64,000 nt of DNA from Streptomyces sp. YS415 (GTDB taxonomy: Bacteria > Actinomycetota > Actinomycetes > Streptomycetales > Streptomycetaceae). The first letter of the stretch is position 1, and each line of letters begins with the position of its first letter. The notes beneath the pieces were generated by a model, which saw nothing but the letters and a program-made list of their open reading frames with translations, ran no database searches and was not told the DNA's origin. The stretch covers positions 62,001 through 126,000 of the forward strand of contig NZ_JAMJFL010000021.1 in NCBI RefSeq assembly GCF_023544665.1, in the 5' to 3' direction. Shown here one piece after another: positions 15,905-25,303 of this stretch. The position numbers and the translations under genes are program-made.

Positions 15905-18361
15905 TCAGCGTCGCGGGAGCGTCAGCTCGAACCAGACGGTCTTTCCGGTACTCGTCCGGCTGGTACCCCACTCACGCGCCAGGGTGCTCACCACCCGCAG
16001 CCCCCGGCCGAGTTCGTCACCCGGCCCGGCGTTGCTCAGGGTCGGCAGCTCGTGGTCGTCGTCGTCCACCTCGCACAGCAGGGTGTCACCGCGGACCAGC
16101 CGCAGATCGACGGGCCGGCCGTGCGCATGCCGTACGGCGTTGGTGACCAGCTCGCTCACCAGCAGCTCGGTGACGTCGGCAAGCCGGGCCAGCCCCCAGT
16201 CGTGCAGCTGCTCACGGACCGCCGCGCGGGCCCGCCCGACCTCGACCGGGTCGAGGGCCAGCCGCCACTCCGCGACGTCCTGCGGCCCGATGCCGTTGAG
16301 CCGCGCCATCAGCAGGGCGACGTCGTCCTTGCGGCCGCCGCAGGTGTTGAGGGCCCGGATGATCATGTCGCAGGCGTCGTCCATGGACGCGGCCGGATGC
16401 GCGGCGGACTCGCACAGCGTCGCAAGACCCACGCCGATGTCCTCACCGCGCACCTCGACCAGACCGTCGGTACACATCACCAGCCGGTCACCGGGCTCCA
16501 CCCGGACGCGCACCGACTCGAAGGGCACGCCGCCGACCCCTATGGGCGCGCCCGTCGGCAGGTCGAGCAGCTCGCTGCGCCCGTCCTCGGCGCGCACCAG
16601 CACCGGCGGGATGTGCCCGGCGTTGGCGATCTGCAGCTCCCCGGCGATCGGGTCGTACACGGCGTAGAGACAGGTCGCGAGGTAGGTGTCGCCGAGGCGC
16701 TGGGCGAGGTCGTCGAGGTTGCGCAGGAGCTGGGCGGGCGGCAGGTCGAGCGCGGCCATGGTCTGCACGGCCGTACGCAACTGCCCCATCATCGCGGCGG
16801 AGTTCAGGCCGTGGCCCATGACGTCGCCGACGACCAGGGCGGTGCGGGCCCCGGGCAGCTTGACGGAGTCGAACCAGTCGCCGCCGACCCGGCCGAGCAG
16901 GGTGCCGGGCAGGTACCGGGTGGCGATGTCACAGCCCGTCATGTGCGGCGGGATGTGCGGCAGCATGCTGTCCTGGAGGGTCTCGGCGACGCTCTCCTGG
17001 AAGGTGTACATCCGCGCGTTGTCGAGCACGAGGCCCGCGCGGGCGGCGAGTTCGGCGCCGGTGACCCGGTCCATGTCGTTGAAGACGGGCCGCTCGGGAT
17101 GGCGCAGCAGGATCATGAAGCCGAGGACCACATTGCGCGCCTTGAGCGGTACGACCAGCATGGAGCGGCCCGTGATGAGCGGCCGGATGTCACGCTTCTC
17201 GAACTGCGAGGCGATGGCGTGGCCCATCTCCTCGCTGATCCGCGGCACCAGCACGGGCTCCCCGGTGGTCATGCACTGGAAGAACGGCGTGTGCGCCGGG
17301 AACGGCATGGCCTCGCCGACCGGCACGACGTCGTCCCAGCGGCCGGGTTCGTCGGTGTGCTCGACGGCGACCCGGTGCCACAGGGTGGTGGTGTCCGGCA
17401 CGCCGTCGGGGAACCCCTCGCCCGCGACGACCTGTTCGCGCAGGTAGGTGCCGGCGACGTCGGTGAATCGGGGCACGACGGCCCTGCTCACCTCGACGAT
17501 GGTCCGGGACAGATCGAGGGAGGTGCCGATGCGGCCGCTGACCTCGTTGAGGAACTCCAGGCGTTCGCGGACCGCGGCGTACTCCAGGTCCTCGCTCTCC
17601 TCGGCGGCCTCCGCGGGCAGCGGCAGCCCGAGGACCGCGGCGCGGGCGGCCCGCTCCCGGCGCGCCCTGCGCTCGGCGCGCCGCGGCACGCCCCAGTCGG
17701 GCGTGACGGGCACCCGGTCGTTCTGGCTGAACTCCAGGACGGGATAGCCCAGTTCGAGGATCTGCGCGACGATGCGGGAGCTCTCGCCCACGCTCATGCT
17801 GGGCAGGATCTCGGGCAGTCGGCGGGCCAGCTCCTCGGCACCGGGGAAGTCGGTGTGCAGGGCGAACCCGGGGGCGATCCGCTCGAAGCCGAGGCCGTCG
17901 GGCTCGTGCTGCTGGAGTGCGTCCGCGTCGGCCGCCAGCACCAGCAACCGCCCGCTGCCGGGCCCGACGAGGGGGTAGGCCCACCACAGGACGTCGGAGC
18001 GGTTCGCGCCCGGCACGGTGAGCCGGGCGCGGCCCGCTGCGGGGTAGTTGAGCCGTCCGTCGAGGGAGGACTCCAGGTCGGGGCCGAGCCCGTCGTAGGC
18101 CGCGTACGCCCCGTACGGGGTGGCGTCCACCTCCTCGGGCAGCGCCCCGGAGACGGGCAGCAGGTCGGCGGCGGGGCGGCCGATCGCCTCGTCCTTTCCG
18201 ACACCGAACAGCCGTCTGGCACCGGTGCTCCAGTGGGACACCAGGCCCTCGCGGTCCACCACGACGACCGCCAGGGGGACGCGGCCGGTCGCGACACCGT
18301 CCGTCGCGCCGTTCCCAGCTCCGCGGCTGGGAGGTTCGTCCCTCTCGATGCCACGGTCCAT
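15905..18361 (-). CDS. SpoIIE-family protein phosphatase with PAS, GAF and HATPase domains
   Basis: 818 aa. Signalling phosphatase of the PP2C/RsbU class, likely acting on an anti-anti-sigma factor. Order: PAS-like sensor (about 25-80), linker, GAF domain (about 290-455), SpoIIE phosphatase (about 470-695, with RVGGDWFDSV, GDVMGHGLNSA, CTDGLVEVRGE and GGRKDDVALL metal sites), then an anti-sigma-type ATP-binding domain (about 697-818, SELVTNAVRHAHG). Joining phosphatase and kinase-like domains in one chain is common in streptomycetes. ATG at 18361 is preceded by a GGGGAGAGAGG stretch. No sigma factor or anti-sigma antagonist lies next to it. Confidence 0.9.
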   Translation of the reverse strand: MDRGIERDEPPSRGAGNGATDGVATGRVPLAVVVVDREGLVSHWSTGARRLFGVGKDEAIGRPAADLLPVSGALPEEVDATPYGAYAAYDGLGPDLESSLDGRLNYPAAGRARLTVPGANRSDVLWWAYPLVGPGSGRLLVLAADADALQQHEPDGLGFERIAPGFALHTDFPGAEELARRLPEILPSMSVGESSRIVAQILELGYPVLEFSQNDRVPVTPDWGVPRRAERRARRERAARAAVLGLPLPAEAAEESEDLEYAAVRERLEFLNEVSGRIGTSLDLSRTIVEVSRAVVPRFTDVAGTYLREQVVAGEGFPDGVPDTTTLWHRVAVEHTDEPGRWDDVVPVGEAMPFPAHTPFFQCMTTGEPVLVPRISEEMGHAIASQFEKRDIRPLITGRSMLVVPLKARNVVLGFMILLRHPERPVFNDMDRVTGAELAARAGLVLDNARMYTFQESVAETLQDSMLPHIPPHMTGCDIATRYLPGTLLGRVGGDWFDSVKLPGARTALVVGDVMGHGLNSAAMMGQLRTAVQTMAALDLPPAQLLRNLDDLAQRLGDTYLATCLYAVYDPIAGELQIANAGHIPPVLVRAEDGRSELLDLPTGAPIGVGGVPFESVRVRVEPGDRLVMCTDGLVEVRGEDIGVGLATLCESAAHPAASMDDACDMIIRALNTCGGRKDDVALLMARLNGIGPQDVAEWRLALDPVEVGRARAAVREQLHDWGLARLADVTELLVSELVTNAVRHAHGRPVDLRLVRGDTLLCEVDDDDHELPTLSNAGPGDELGRGLRVVSTLAREWGTSRTSTGKTVWFELTLPRR

Positions 18362-18495
18362 GGCCAAGGCCTCTCTCCCCACGGCTTGGCAAGATCTCAC
18401 GCCGCCGACTCCACGGTACGGCGGGAGCCGGTCGTGATGTGCGGCAATACGGGAATTGGCACCTGCTCGCGCCCCCGCGCGCGCCCCCGCGCTCC

Positions 18496-20868
18496 TCAGT
18501 CCTCGTGGCCCAGCTGAAGGTTGCGTTCCGTGCGGCCGCCGCCGGCCACCTGGAGCACGGTGGCGACCGGCGGATACCCCGCGGCGATCACCGTGTACTC
18601 GCCGGTGGACAGGTCGACGAACCGGAAGGCGCCGTCCGGGCCCGTGGTGAGCGTGTCGACGACATTGCCGGCCGCGTCCAGCAGCGTCACGCGCGCGTCC
18701 TCCACGGGCCGCCCGCCGCTCGCCCGCACCGTCCCGCGCAGCACGGCGCCTCCGGCGAGTTCGATGTCCTGCCGGGTCTCCCGGGCCGCCTGCACGGTGA
18801 CGGGCAGCGCGGCGGGCCGGAACGCGGGCGCGCTGGCGGCCAGGGTGTACTCGCCGGCCACCAGCTCGGTGATGAGGTAGCCGCCCTCGGGTCCGCTGCG
18901 GGTGCTGGCGACGACCTCGCCGTGGACGTCGGTGAGGGTGACGGTCGCCTCCCGTACGCGGCTGCCGTCGGCGGTCGTCACGGTGCCCGCCAGGCGTCCG
19001 GCGCCGCCGAGCACCAGGTCCAGTTCGACCGGGCGCTCGCCGACGGTCACGGAGACGGCCTGCGGCTGGTGTCCGCCCGCCGCGGCGATCAGGACGTACG
19101 CGCCCGGTCCGGCCGTGGACAGCGCGTACCGTCCGTCCTCGCCGCTGGCGCCCCGGCCGATCTGCTGCCCGACGGCGTCGATGAGGGTCAGTGCCGCGCG
19201 CGGGACGACGGTGCCGTCGGGGTGCTGGACCGTGCCGCGGACGGGGATGCCGGGGGCGTGCGGCGAACGGGCGTTCGGGACAGCGGGCGACCCGGTTTCG
19301 GCGGTGGGGTGGGACACCAGGGGTTTCTCCTTGAGGAAGAAGGCGATGAGCAGGCCGAGGGCGAGCACCGGCACGAGGTAGAGGAAGATCCTCGGCATGG
19401 CGTCGGCGTAGGCCTGGATGTAGTCGTCGCGCAGCGCCGGGGGCAGCGCGTGGACGACCTGCGGGGTGATGGACTCGGGGTCGGGCAGGCCGGCGCCCGC
19501 GGGCGTGGGCAGCCGGTCGGCGAGCGCGTCGGTGAGCCGGTCGGCGAAGAGGGTGCCGAAGACCGCGGCGCCGACCGAACCCCCGATCTGCCGGAAGTAG
19601 TTGTTGGCGCTGGTGGCGGTGCCGAGGTCGGTGGGGCGCACGGAGTTCTGCACGGCGAGGATCAGCACCGGCATCACCATGCCGATGCCGGCGCCGAGGA
19701 CGGCCATCCAGACGCTGTAGTGCAGCCGGGGCGTGTCGGCGTCGAGCCGGGACAGCAGCCACATGCCGGCGGCGGAGAGGGCGCCGCCGAGGAGCGGGTA
19801 GACCTTGTAGCGCCCGGTGTGGCTGATGAGCTGGCCCGCGACGATGGAGGCGCCGACGATGCCGCCCATCATGGGCAGCATCAGCAGCCCGGACTCGGTG
19901 GCGGACGCCCCGTCGACCATCTGCAGGAAGGTCGGCAGATAGCTGGCGGCGCCGAACAGGGCGATGCCGATCACCAGGCCGACCAGTCCGGTGACGACGA
20001 AGACGGAGTCCTTGAACAGCCGGAGCGGGATGAGGGGTTCGGGGGCGAAGTGCTCGGCGGCCAGGAAGAGGACGGCGGCCGCCGCCGCGCCCGCGCCGAG
20101 GCCGAGGATGACGCGCGAGTCCCAGGCGTGCTCGGTGCCGCCCCAACTGGTCAGCAGGACCAGGCAGGTGGAGGCGGCGGCCAGCAGCAGGGCGCCGAGG
20201 ACGTCGAGGCGGGGCCTGGCGGTGGGCTTCGGCAGCTTCAGCACGACGGCGACGACGGCGAGGGTGACCAGGCCGAAGGGGACGTTGATGTAGAAGCACC
20301 AGCGCCAGGAGAGATGGTCGGTGAAGTAGCCGCCGAGCAGGGGGCCCGCGACGGAGGCCAGCCCGAAGACGGCGCCGATCAGGCCCATGTAGCGGCCGCG
20401 CTGCCGGGGCGGCACGATGTCGGCGATGATCGCCTGCACCCCGATCATCAGCCCGCCCGCGCCGACGCCCTGGACGGCCCGGTAGGCGATCAGCTGGTCC
20501 ATGGTCTCGGCCCGCCCGGCGAGCGCGGAGCCGATGACGAAGACGACGATCGCGAACTGGAAGACGCCCTTGCGGCCGAGGAGGTCGCCGAGCTTGCCGT
20601 AGACCGGCAGGCCGATGGTGGAGGTGAGCAGGTAGGCCGTGATCGTCCAGGACATCCGGTCCAGGCCGTGCAGCTCGCCGACGATCTTCGGGAGCGCGGT
20701 GGCGACGATCATCTGCTCCAGCGCCGCCAGCAGCAGCGCGAGCATCAGCCCGACGAAGACCAACCGCACCTGGCGCGGCCCCAGTTCGACGGGCGCCGAC
20801 GGGGCCGGTGCGGGAGGCTCGGGGGGTGCCTCGACCGTCCGGTCCCGCACCACAGTCGTCCCGCCCAC
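18496..20868 (-). CDS. DHA2-family MFS drug exporter with three C-terminal carboxypeptidase-regulatory-like repeats
   Basis: 790 aa. The first 510 or so residues form a 14-helix EmrB/QacA-type proton antiporter (motif A GKLGDLLGRKG, motif C GLASVAGPLLGG). Residues 540-790 carry three repeats of about 83 residues, each with a V-x-G-T-V start, a GxDGxYxL or GPDGAFRF middle and a GEYTxxA end. These match the carboxypeptidase regulatory-like beta-sandwich. GTG at 20868 is chosen because GAGGGGAG precedes it; another GTG at 20898 is possible. An imperfect inverted repeat GCTTATTGC/GCAAGC at 20906-20931 could be its operator. The tail is unusual for an exporter. Confidence 0.87.
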   Translation of the reverse strand: MGGTTVVRDRTVEAPPEPPAPAPSAPVELGPRQVRLVFVGLMLALLLAALEQMIVATALPKIVGELHGLDRMSWTITAYLLTSTIGLPVYGKLGDLLGRKGVFQFAIVVFVIGSALAGRAETMDQLIAYRAVQGVGAGGLMIGVQAIIADIVPPRQRGRYMGLIGAVFGLASVAGPLLGGYFTDHLSWRWCFYINVPFGLVTLAVVAVVLKLPKPTARPRLDVLGALLLAAASTCLVLLTSWGGTEHAWDSRVILGLGAGAAAAAVLFLAAEHFAPEPLIPLRLFKDSVFVVTGLVGLVIGIALFGAASYLPTFLQMVDGASATESGLLMLPMMGGIVGASIVAGQLISHTGRYKVYPLLGGALSAAGMWLLSRLDADTPRLHYSVWMAVLGAGIGMVMPVLILAVQNSVRPTDLGTATSANNYFRQIGGSVGAAVFGTLFADRLTDALADRLPTPAGAGLPDPESITPQVVHALPPALRDDYIQAYADAMPRIFLYLVPVLALGLLIAFFLKEKPLVSHPTAETGSPAVPNARSPHAPGIPVRGTVQHPDGTVVPRAALTLIDAVGQQIGRGASGEDGRYALSTAGPGAYVLIAAAGGHQPQAVSVTVGERPVELDLVLGGAGRLAGTVTTADGSRVREATVTLTDVHGEVVASTRSGPEGGYLITELVAGEYTLAASAPAFRPAALPVTVQAARETRQDIELAGGAVLRGTVRASGGRPVEDARVTLLDAAGNVVDTLTTGPDGAFRFVDLSTGEYTVIAAGYPPVATVLQVAGGGRTERNLQLGHED

Positions 20869-21016
20869 GTCCCGCTCCCCTCGCCGCGCCTGCCACACAA
20901 TTCCCGCTTATTGCGACAACTGCGAGCAAGCGCGACGAGTTACGGCAGACCGGTGCGGCGGGGACAGATCCACTCGATCCGGTGAGAGGCGTCAACGCCC
21001 CCCGGACACCGGGGAC

Positions 21017-21460
21017 TTACTTCTCGACCTCGGCGGCGAGCCGGTCGAGCATCGCGTCGTAGATCCGGCCGAGGCCCTTGGGGGCGAAGGTCTTCTCGAA
21101 GAAGCCGCCGATACCGCCGGCCCCCTGCCAGGTGGTGGTGACGACCACCCGCGACTTGTCCTCGCCGGCCGGGGTGACGCGCCAGGTGGTGACCATGGAG
21201 GAGTTGCGGTCCTTCTCGACGAGCTCGCCGTCGGTGGGCTCGGTGACCTCCAGCAGGCAGTCGCGCACCCGCTTGCTGGTGGCCTGGAGCTTCCAGTGGA
21301 CGAGGGTGCCCTCACCGTCGCCGCCCTCGCGCACCTCGTACTCGCTGAAGTGCTCGGGCAGCAGCTTCTCGCGGGTGCCGCTGTAGTCGGCGAGGGCGTC
21401 GAACACCTTCTCCGCGTCCGCCGCGACGACCCGCTCCGTAGTGGCCTCGACCTGCGCCAT
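21017..21460 (-). CDS. SRPBCC (START-like) family protein
   Basis: 147 aa. Helix-grip fold protein of the polyketide cyclase/START-like type, with a hydrophobic pocket for a lipid-like ligand. Typical pattern: opening strand VEATTERVVAADAEKVFDAL, central strands with TLVHWKLQATSKRV, and a C-terminal long helix FFEKTFAPKGLGRIYDAMLDRL. Ligand unknown. ATG at 21460 has GGAGG upstream. Single-gene unit, divergent from the radical SAM gene with which it shares a 135-base intergenic region containing a LexA-type box. Confidence 0.8.
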   Translation of the reverse strand: MAQVEATTERVVAADAEKVFDALADYSGTREKLLPEHFSEYEVREGGDGEGTLVHWKLQATSKRVRDCLLEVTEPTDGELVEKDRNSSMVTTWRVTPAGEDKSRVVVTTTWQGAGGIGGFFEKTFAPKGLGRIYDAMLDRLAAEVEK

Positions 21461-21551
21461 TGACTTCCTCCGTGAGGTGGACTGCTCGGGGATCGGGGCA
21501 AGCCAACCACTCCCCGACCCGGCCGCCCAAATCGAGGTCGCACGATCAAGG

Positions 21552-21563
21552 GAACATGTGTTC
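21552..21563 (+). promoter_or_regulatory. LexA-type SOS box
   Basis: GAACATGTGTTC is a perfect palindrome matching the Gram-positive LexA core GAAC-N4-GTTC. It touches a TATTCT (21564-21569) that could be the -10 box of the radical SAM gene starting at 21596. This is the position expected for a repressor site. Confidence 0.65.
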
Positions 21564-21595
21564 TATTCTGTGGTCAGTGCTACCGAGGAGGCCTC

Positions 21596-22633
21596 ATGCG
21601 CTGGGAGAACCTCGCCCTGGAGTCCGACCACAGCCGGGCCGACGCCGCGCTGTTCGGCGCCGACGCGGTGACCACCCGTACCTTCGACACCCCCGAGTTC
21701 CGCGGGATCACGTTCCACGAGATCCGCGCCCGCTCGATCATCAACCGGGTGCCGGGGGCCTCCCGCATGCCCTTCGAGTGGACGGTGAACCCCTACCGGG
21801 GCTGTTCGCACGCGTGTGTGTACTGCTTCGCACGCAAGACGCACAGCTATCTGGACCTCGACACCGGGCTCGGCTTCGACTCCCAGATCGTGGTCAAGGT
21901 GAACGCCCCCGAGCTGGTGCGCCGCCAGCTCGGCTCCCGGCGCTGGCTCGGCGAGCACATCGCAATGGGCACGAACGTCGACTGCTATCAGCGGGCGGAG
22001 GGCCGCTACCGTCTGATGCCGGGCATCATCGGCGCCCTGCGCGACCACGCCAACCCCTTCTCGATCCTGACCAAGGGCACCCTCATCCTGCGCGACCTGG
22101 AGCTGCTGAAGCAGGCGGCGGCGGTCACGGACGTCGGCATCTCCGTCTCGGTCGGCTTCACCGACGCCGAGCTGTGGCGCACCGTCGAGCCGGGGACGCC
22201 CGCCCCCGAGCGGCGCCTGGAGGTCGTCCGCACCCTCGGCGAGCACGACATCGGGTGCGGGGTGCTGATGGCGCCGGTGATCCCGTTCCTCGGCGACTCC
22301 CCGGCCCAGCTCCGGGCCACCGTGGGGGCGATAGCGGCGGCCGGGGCGACCTCGGTGACCCCGCTGGTGCTGCACCTGCGCCCCGGCGCCCGGGAGTGGT
22401 TCATGGCCTGGCTCGCCCGCCATCACCCCCATCTGGTGCGGCGCTACGAGCGGCTGTACGCGGACGGCGCCTACGCCCCGAAGTGGTACCAGCGCCGGAT
22501 CACCCGTCAGGTGCACGAGCTGGCCGAGGAGTACGGCATCGGCCCCACGCGCGCGGGCATGCCGCGCCGGATCCGGGAGCCCGAGCCGGCCGGGCCCCCG
22601 CCGACCGAGCCGGTGCAGCTCTCCCTGCTCTGA
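21596..22633 (+). CDS. Rv2578c-family radical SAM protein
   Basis: 345 aa. Radical SAM enzyme related to the spore photoproduct lyase-like group. The [4Fe-4S] cluster motif CSHACVYC (CX3CX2C) is at about 67-74 in NPYRGCSHACVYCFARKTH. It is followed by SAM-binding strands (NPFSILTKGT, GISVSVGFTD). The ATG has GAGGAGG upstream. A LexA-type box lies just upstream, so the gene is probably damage-induced, which fits a repair role for this uncharacterised family. Ends four codons after VQLSLL-type hydrophobic residues; no partner gene in the operon. Confidence 0.88.
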   Translation: MRWENLALESDHSRADAALFGADAVTTRTFDTPEFRGITFHEIRARSIINRVPGASRMPFEWTVNPYRGCSHACVYCFARKTHSYLDLDTGLGFDSQIVVKVNAPELVRRQLGSRRWLGEHIAMGTNVDCYQRAEGRYRLMPGIIGALRDHANPFSILTKGTLILRDLELLKQAAAVTDVGISVSVGFTDAELWRTVEPGTPAPERRLEVVRTLGEHDIGCGVLMAPVIPFLGDSPAQLRATVGAIAAAGATSVTPLVLHLRPGAREWFMAWLARHHPHLVRRYERLYADGAYAPKWYQRRITRQVHELAEEYGIGPTRAGMPRRIREPEPAGPPPTEPVQLSLL

Positions 22634-22768
22634 GAGCATCCGAGCGCAACGGCCGACCCAATCGGGTCAAGTATCACCAGAACAGGTTCTTCCGGGCGGC
22701 CTTTCCGGGACGATGCGGCGTGGACCGTGACCTTCGCGGTCCGCACACCTCCGTCCTGGGAGGACTCG

Positions 22769-24325
22769 ATGAGAAAACGCGCAGCCGTGCTGTGCGGTGC
22801 GGCCGTCGTCGTGGCCGGGACGTTCACCGCCGTCCCCGCCGAGGCCGGCGTGGAGCGGTCCCCGAAGCTCGCCTGGAAGAGCTGCGGCACCACCGCCCAT
22901 CCGACGCTCCAGTGCGCCTCCCTCAAGGTGCCGCTCGACCACGCGAATCCGCACGGGGAGCAGATCACGCTCGCCCTGTCGCGGGTGCCGCACACCGCGA
23001 AGACGTACCAGGGGCCGCTGCTGGTCAACCCCGGCGGCCCCGGCGGCAGCGGTCTCGGCCTGGCCGGGTTCGTGGCGAAGACGCTGCCGAAGCCGGTGGC
23101 GGCGCAGTACGACGTGATCGGCTTCGACCCGCGCGGGGTCGGCAAGAGCAAGCCCGCCCTCGACTGCAGGCCCGGCCACTTCGACCCGGTGCGCCCGGAC
23201 TCGGTGCCGAGCACCCCGGCGCTCGAGAAGGCCGACCTCACCCGCGCGCAGTCCTTCGCGAAGGCGTGCGGCGACAAGTACGCGCATCTGCTGCCGTACA
23301 TCGACACGATCAGCGCCGCACGGGACATGGACCGCATCCGGCACGCGGTCGGCGCCGAGCGGATCAACTACTTCGGCTACTCGTACGGCACCTATCTCGG
23401 CGCGGTCTATGCCCGGCTCTTCCCGGAGCGGGTGCGGCGGCTGGTCCTGGACTCCGTGGTGGACCCCACGGGGGTCTGGTACGAGAACAACCTCACGCAG
23501 GACCACGCCTTCAACGACCGCCACCTCGCCTTCCTGGCGTGGGTCGCCAAGCACCACGCGACCTACAAGCTGGGCACCGACCCGGCGAAGATCGAGGCCA
23601 AGTGGTACGCGATGCGGGCCGCGCTGGCGAAGAAGTCGGCCGGCGGCACGGTGGGCCCCGCCGAACTGGAGGAGACCTTCCTGCCCGGCGGCTACTTCAA
23701 CGGCTACTGGCCCCATCTCGCCGAGGCGTTCGCGGCGTACGTGGGCGACAGGAACGGCGATCCGCTGGTGGAGGCGTACGAGAACTTCGCCGCCGTGGAC
23801 GCGGCGGGCGACAACGGCTACAGCGTCTACACGTCCGTCCAGTGCCGGGACGCGACGTGGCCGCGCCACTGGGAGCAGTGGCGGGAAGACAACTGGGCGG
23901 TGTACGCGAAGGCGCCGTTCATGACCTGGAGCAACGCCTGGTACAACGCGCCCTGCGCGTTCTGGCCCACCGGCTCCCTGCAGCCGGTGAACGTCGCCAA
24001 CGGCCAACTGCCGCCGGTGCTGCTGCTCCAGGCCACCGGTGACGCGGCCACGCCGTACCAGGGCGCCGTGATGATGCACCGGATGCTGCACGGCTCCAGC
24101 CTGGTGGTGGAGGAGGGCGGCCAGAACCACGGCATCTCGCTGAGCGGGAACGCCTGCCTCGACAAGCACGTGGCGGCGTATCTGACCGACGGCACAGTGC
24201 CGCGCGGCGACGGCGAGGTGGACGCGGTGTGCGACGCGCTGCCCGGCCCGAAGCCGCTGAGCCCGACGTCGGCGGCCTCCTCGCGGGGTTCGACGCTGCA
24301 CGGGCTGCTCGGCTTCCGCGGCTGA
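22769..24325 (+). CDS. Secreted alpha/beta-hydrolase, tripeptidyl aminopeptidase-like (S33)
   Basis: 518 aa. Signal peptide MRKRAAVLCGAAVVVAGTFT ending near PAEA, so the protein is exported. The S33 core has NPGGPGGSG (oxyanion, 87-95), DPRGVGKS, nucleophile Ser205 in FGYSYGTYLG, Asp in QATGDAATPY and His in GGQNHGISL. The C-terminal TAP-like domain is present. Similar Streptomyces proteins remove tripeptides from extracellular proteins. GGGAGGA lies 4 bases before the ATG. A downstream cysteine-containing segment (NACLDKHVAAYL) is typical of the secreted branch. Confidence 0.9.
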   Translation: MRKRAAVLCGAAVVVAGTFTAVPAEAGVERSPKLAWKSCGTTAHPTLQCASLKVPLDHANPHGEQITLALSRVPHTAKTYQGPLLVNPGGPGGSGLGLAGFVAKTLPKPVAAQYDVIGFDPRGVGKSKPALDCRPGHFDPVRPDSVPSTPALEKADLTRAQSFAKACGDKYAHLLPYIDTISAARDMDRIRHAVGAERINYFGYSYGTYLGAVYARLFPERVRRLVLDSVVDPTGVWYENNLTQDHAFNDRHLAFLAWVAKHHATYKLGTDPAKIEAKWYAMRAALAKKSAGGTVGPAELEETFLPGGYFNGYWPHLAEAFAAYVGDRNGDPLVEAYENFAAVDAAGDNGYSVYTSVQCRDATWPRHWEQWREDNWAVYAKAPFMTWSNAWYNAPCAFWPTGSLQPVNVANGQLPPVLLLQATGDAATPYQGAVMMHRMLHGSSLVVEEGGQNHGISLSGNACLDKHVAAYLTDGTVPRGDGEVDAVCDALPGPKPLSPTSAASSRGSTLHGLLGFRG

Positions 24326-24373
24326 GCCTCCCCGGGGGCGGGCGTTGTCGGACCCATGGTCCACGATGGACGC

Positions 24374-24772
24374 ATGAGTGAGCTGACGAGGATCCCCGCC
24401 CCCGACGGGGTGGCCGCCGCCCCGCAGTACAGCCATGTCGTCCTGGGCACCGGCCGCTTCGTGGCCGTCGCCGGCCAGCTGCCGCTCGACGAGAAGGGCG
24501 AGTTGGTCGGCGAGGGCGACCCGGCCGCCCAGGCCCGACAGGTCTTCGAGAACCTGCGGCGCTGCCTGGCCGCCGCCGGGGCGACCTTCGACGACGTCGT
24601 CAAACTCACCTACTTCGTCACGGACATGGCGGACCTGCCCGCGATCCGTGCGGCCCGCGCCGAGCACATACCGGACGACCGCCTGCCGGCTGCCTCGGCG
24701 GTGCAGGTTGCGGCGCTGGTGCGGCCGGAGTTCCGCATGGAGATCGAGGCGTTCGCGGTGGTGGCCCCGTGA
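24374..24772 (+). CDS. RidA-family enamine/imine deaminase
   Basis: 132 aa. Trimeric RidA/YjgF protein that hydrolyses reactive enamines and imines released by PLP enzymes. Features: GRFVAVAGQLPLDEKGELV, the ARQVFENLRRCLAAAGATFDDVVK helix region, and LVRPEFRMEIEAFAV with the arginine that binds the substrate carboxylate in this family. No ribosome site; CACGAT six bases before the ATG may be a -10 for a leaderless message. Its stop overlaps the GTG of the next gene. Confidence 0.86.
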   Translation: MSELTRIPAPDGVAAAPQYSHVVLGTGRFVAVAGQLPLDEKGELVGEGDPAAQARQVFENLRRCLAAAGATFDDVVKLTYFVTDMADLPAIRAARAEHIPDDRLPAASAVQVAALVRPEFRMEIEAFAVVAP

Positions 24773-25299
24773 CCGGCATCCGGCTGCGGGACATGGCGCA
24801 CGCCGACTGCGACCGCGTCGCCGAGATCCGCGTCGGCGGCTGGCGCACCGCCTACCGCGGGCTGATGCCCCAGTCCTACCTCGACGCGCTCAGCGTCGCG
24901 GAGGACGCCGAGCGGCATCGCGCCCGCCTCGCACAGGGCCACGGCACCCACGCGGACCTGATCGCCGAGCGGAACGGCAGCACGGTCGGCTGGGCCTGCC
25001 ACGGCCCCTACCGAGCGGGCGACCTCCGCACCGACGACGCCGAGCTCTACGCGATCTACGTCGACCCCGGCCAGTACGGCGCCGGGATCGGCCGGGCCCT
25101 GCTCCAGGAGTCGATACGCCGGTGCACGGCCGCCGGGTACCCGCGCATGCTGCTCTGGGTCCTGCAGGAGAACACCGACGCCCGCCGCTTCTACGAGCGG
25201 GCGGGCTTCGTCGCCGACGGCGCCGAGGACCCGTGGGAGGTGGACGGCGTCCTGGTGCCGGAGGTGCGCTACGTCAGGCAACTCACCGCCACCGGCTAG
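24769..25299 (+). CDS. GNAT N-acetyltransferase
   Basis: 176 aa. Acetyl-CoA-dependent acetyltransferase: N-terminal IRLRDMAHADCDRVAEI, strand ELYAIYVDPGQYGAGIGRALL with the acetyl-CoA pyrophosphate loop (QYGAGIG), then LWVLQENTDARRFYERAGF. The substrate is unknown. The GTG start overlaps the RidA stop (GTGA), so the two are coupled. It ends directly before a block of short tandem repeats. Confidence 0.87.
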   Translation: MTGIRLRDMAHADCDRVAEIRVGGWRTAYRGLMPQSYLDALSVAEDAERHRARLAQGHGTHADLIAERNGSTVGWACHGPYRAGDLRTDDAELYAIYVDPGQYGAGIGRALLQESIRRCTAAGYPRMLLWVLQENTDARRFYERAGFVADGAEDPWEVDGVLVPEVRYVRQLTATG

Positions 25300-25303
25300 G
25301 GCC

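Noticed and set aside
15905..20995. A minus-strand frame open for about 1,700 codons across two genes
   Set aside because: The part beyond 18361 is the Arg/Pro-rich shadow of the MFS gene in another frame; high GC removes stops.
22679..22690. AGAACAGGTTCT after the radical SAM gene looks like a second LexA box
   Set aside because: The GAAC and GTTC halves are only 2 bases apart instead of 4, so it does not fit the LexA core.
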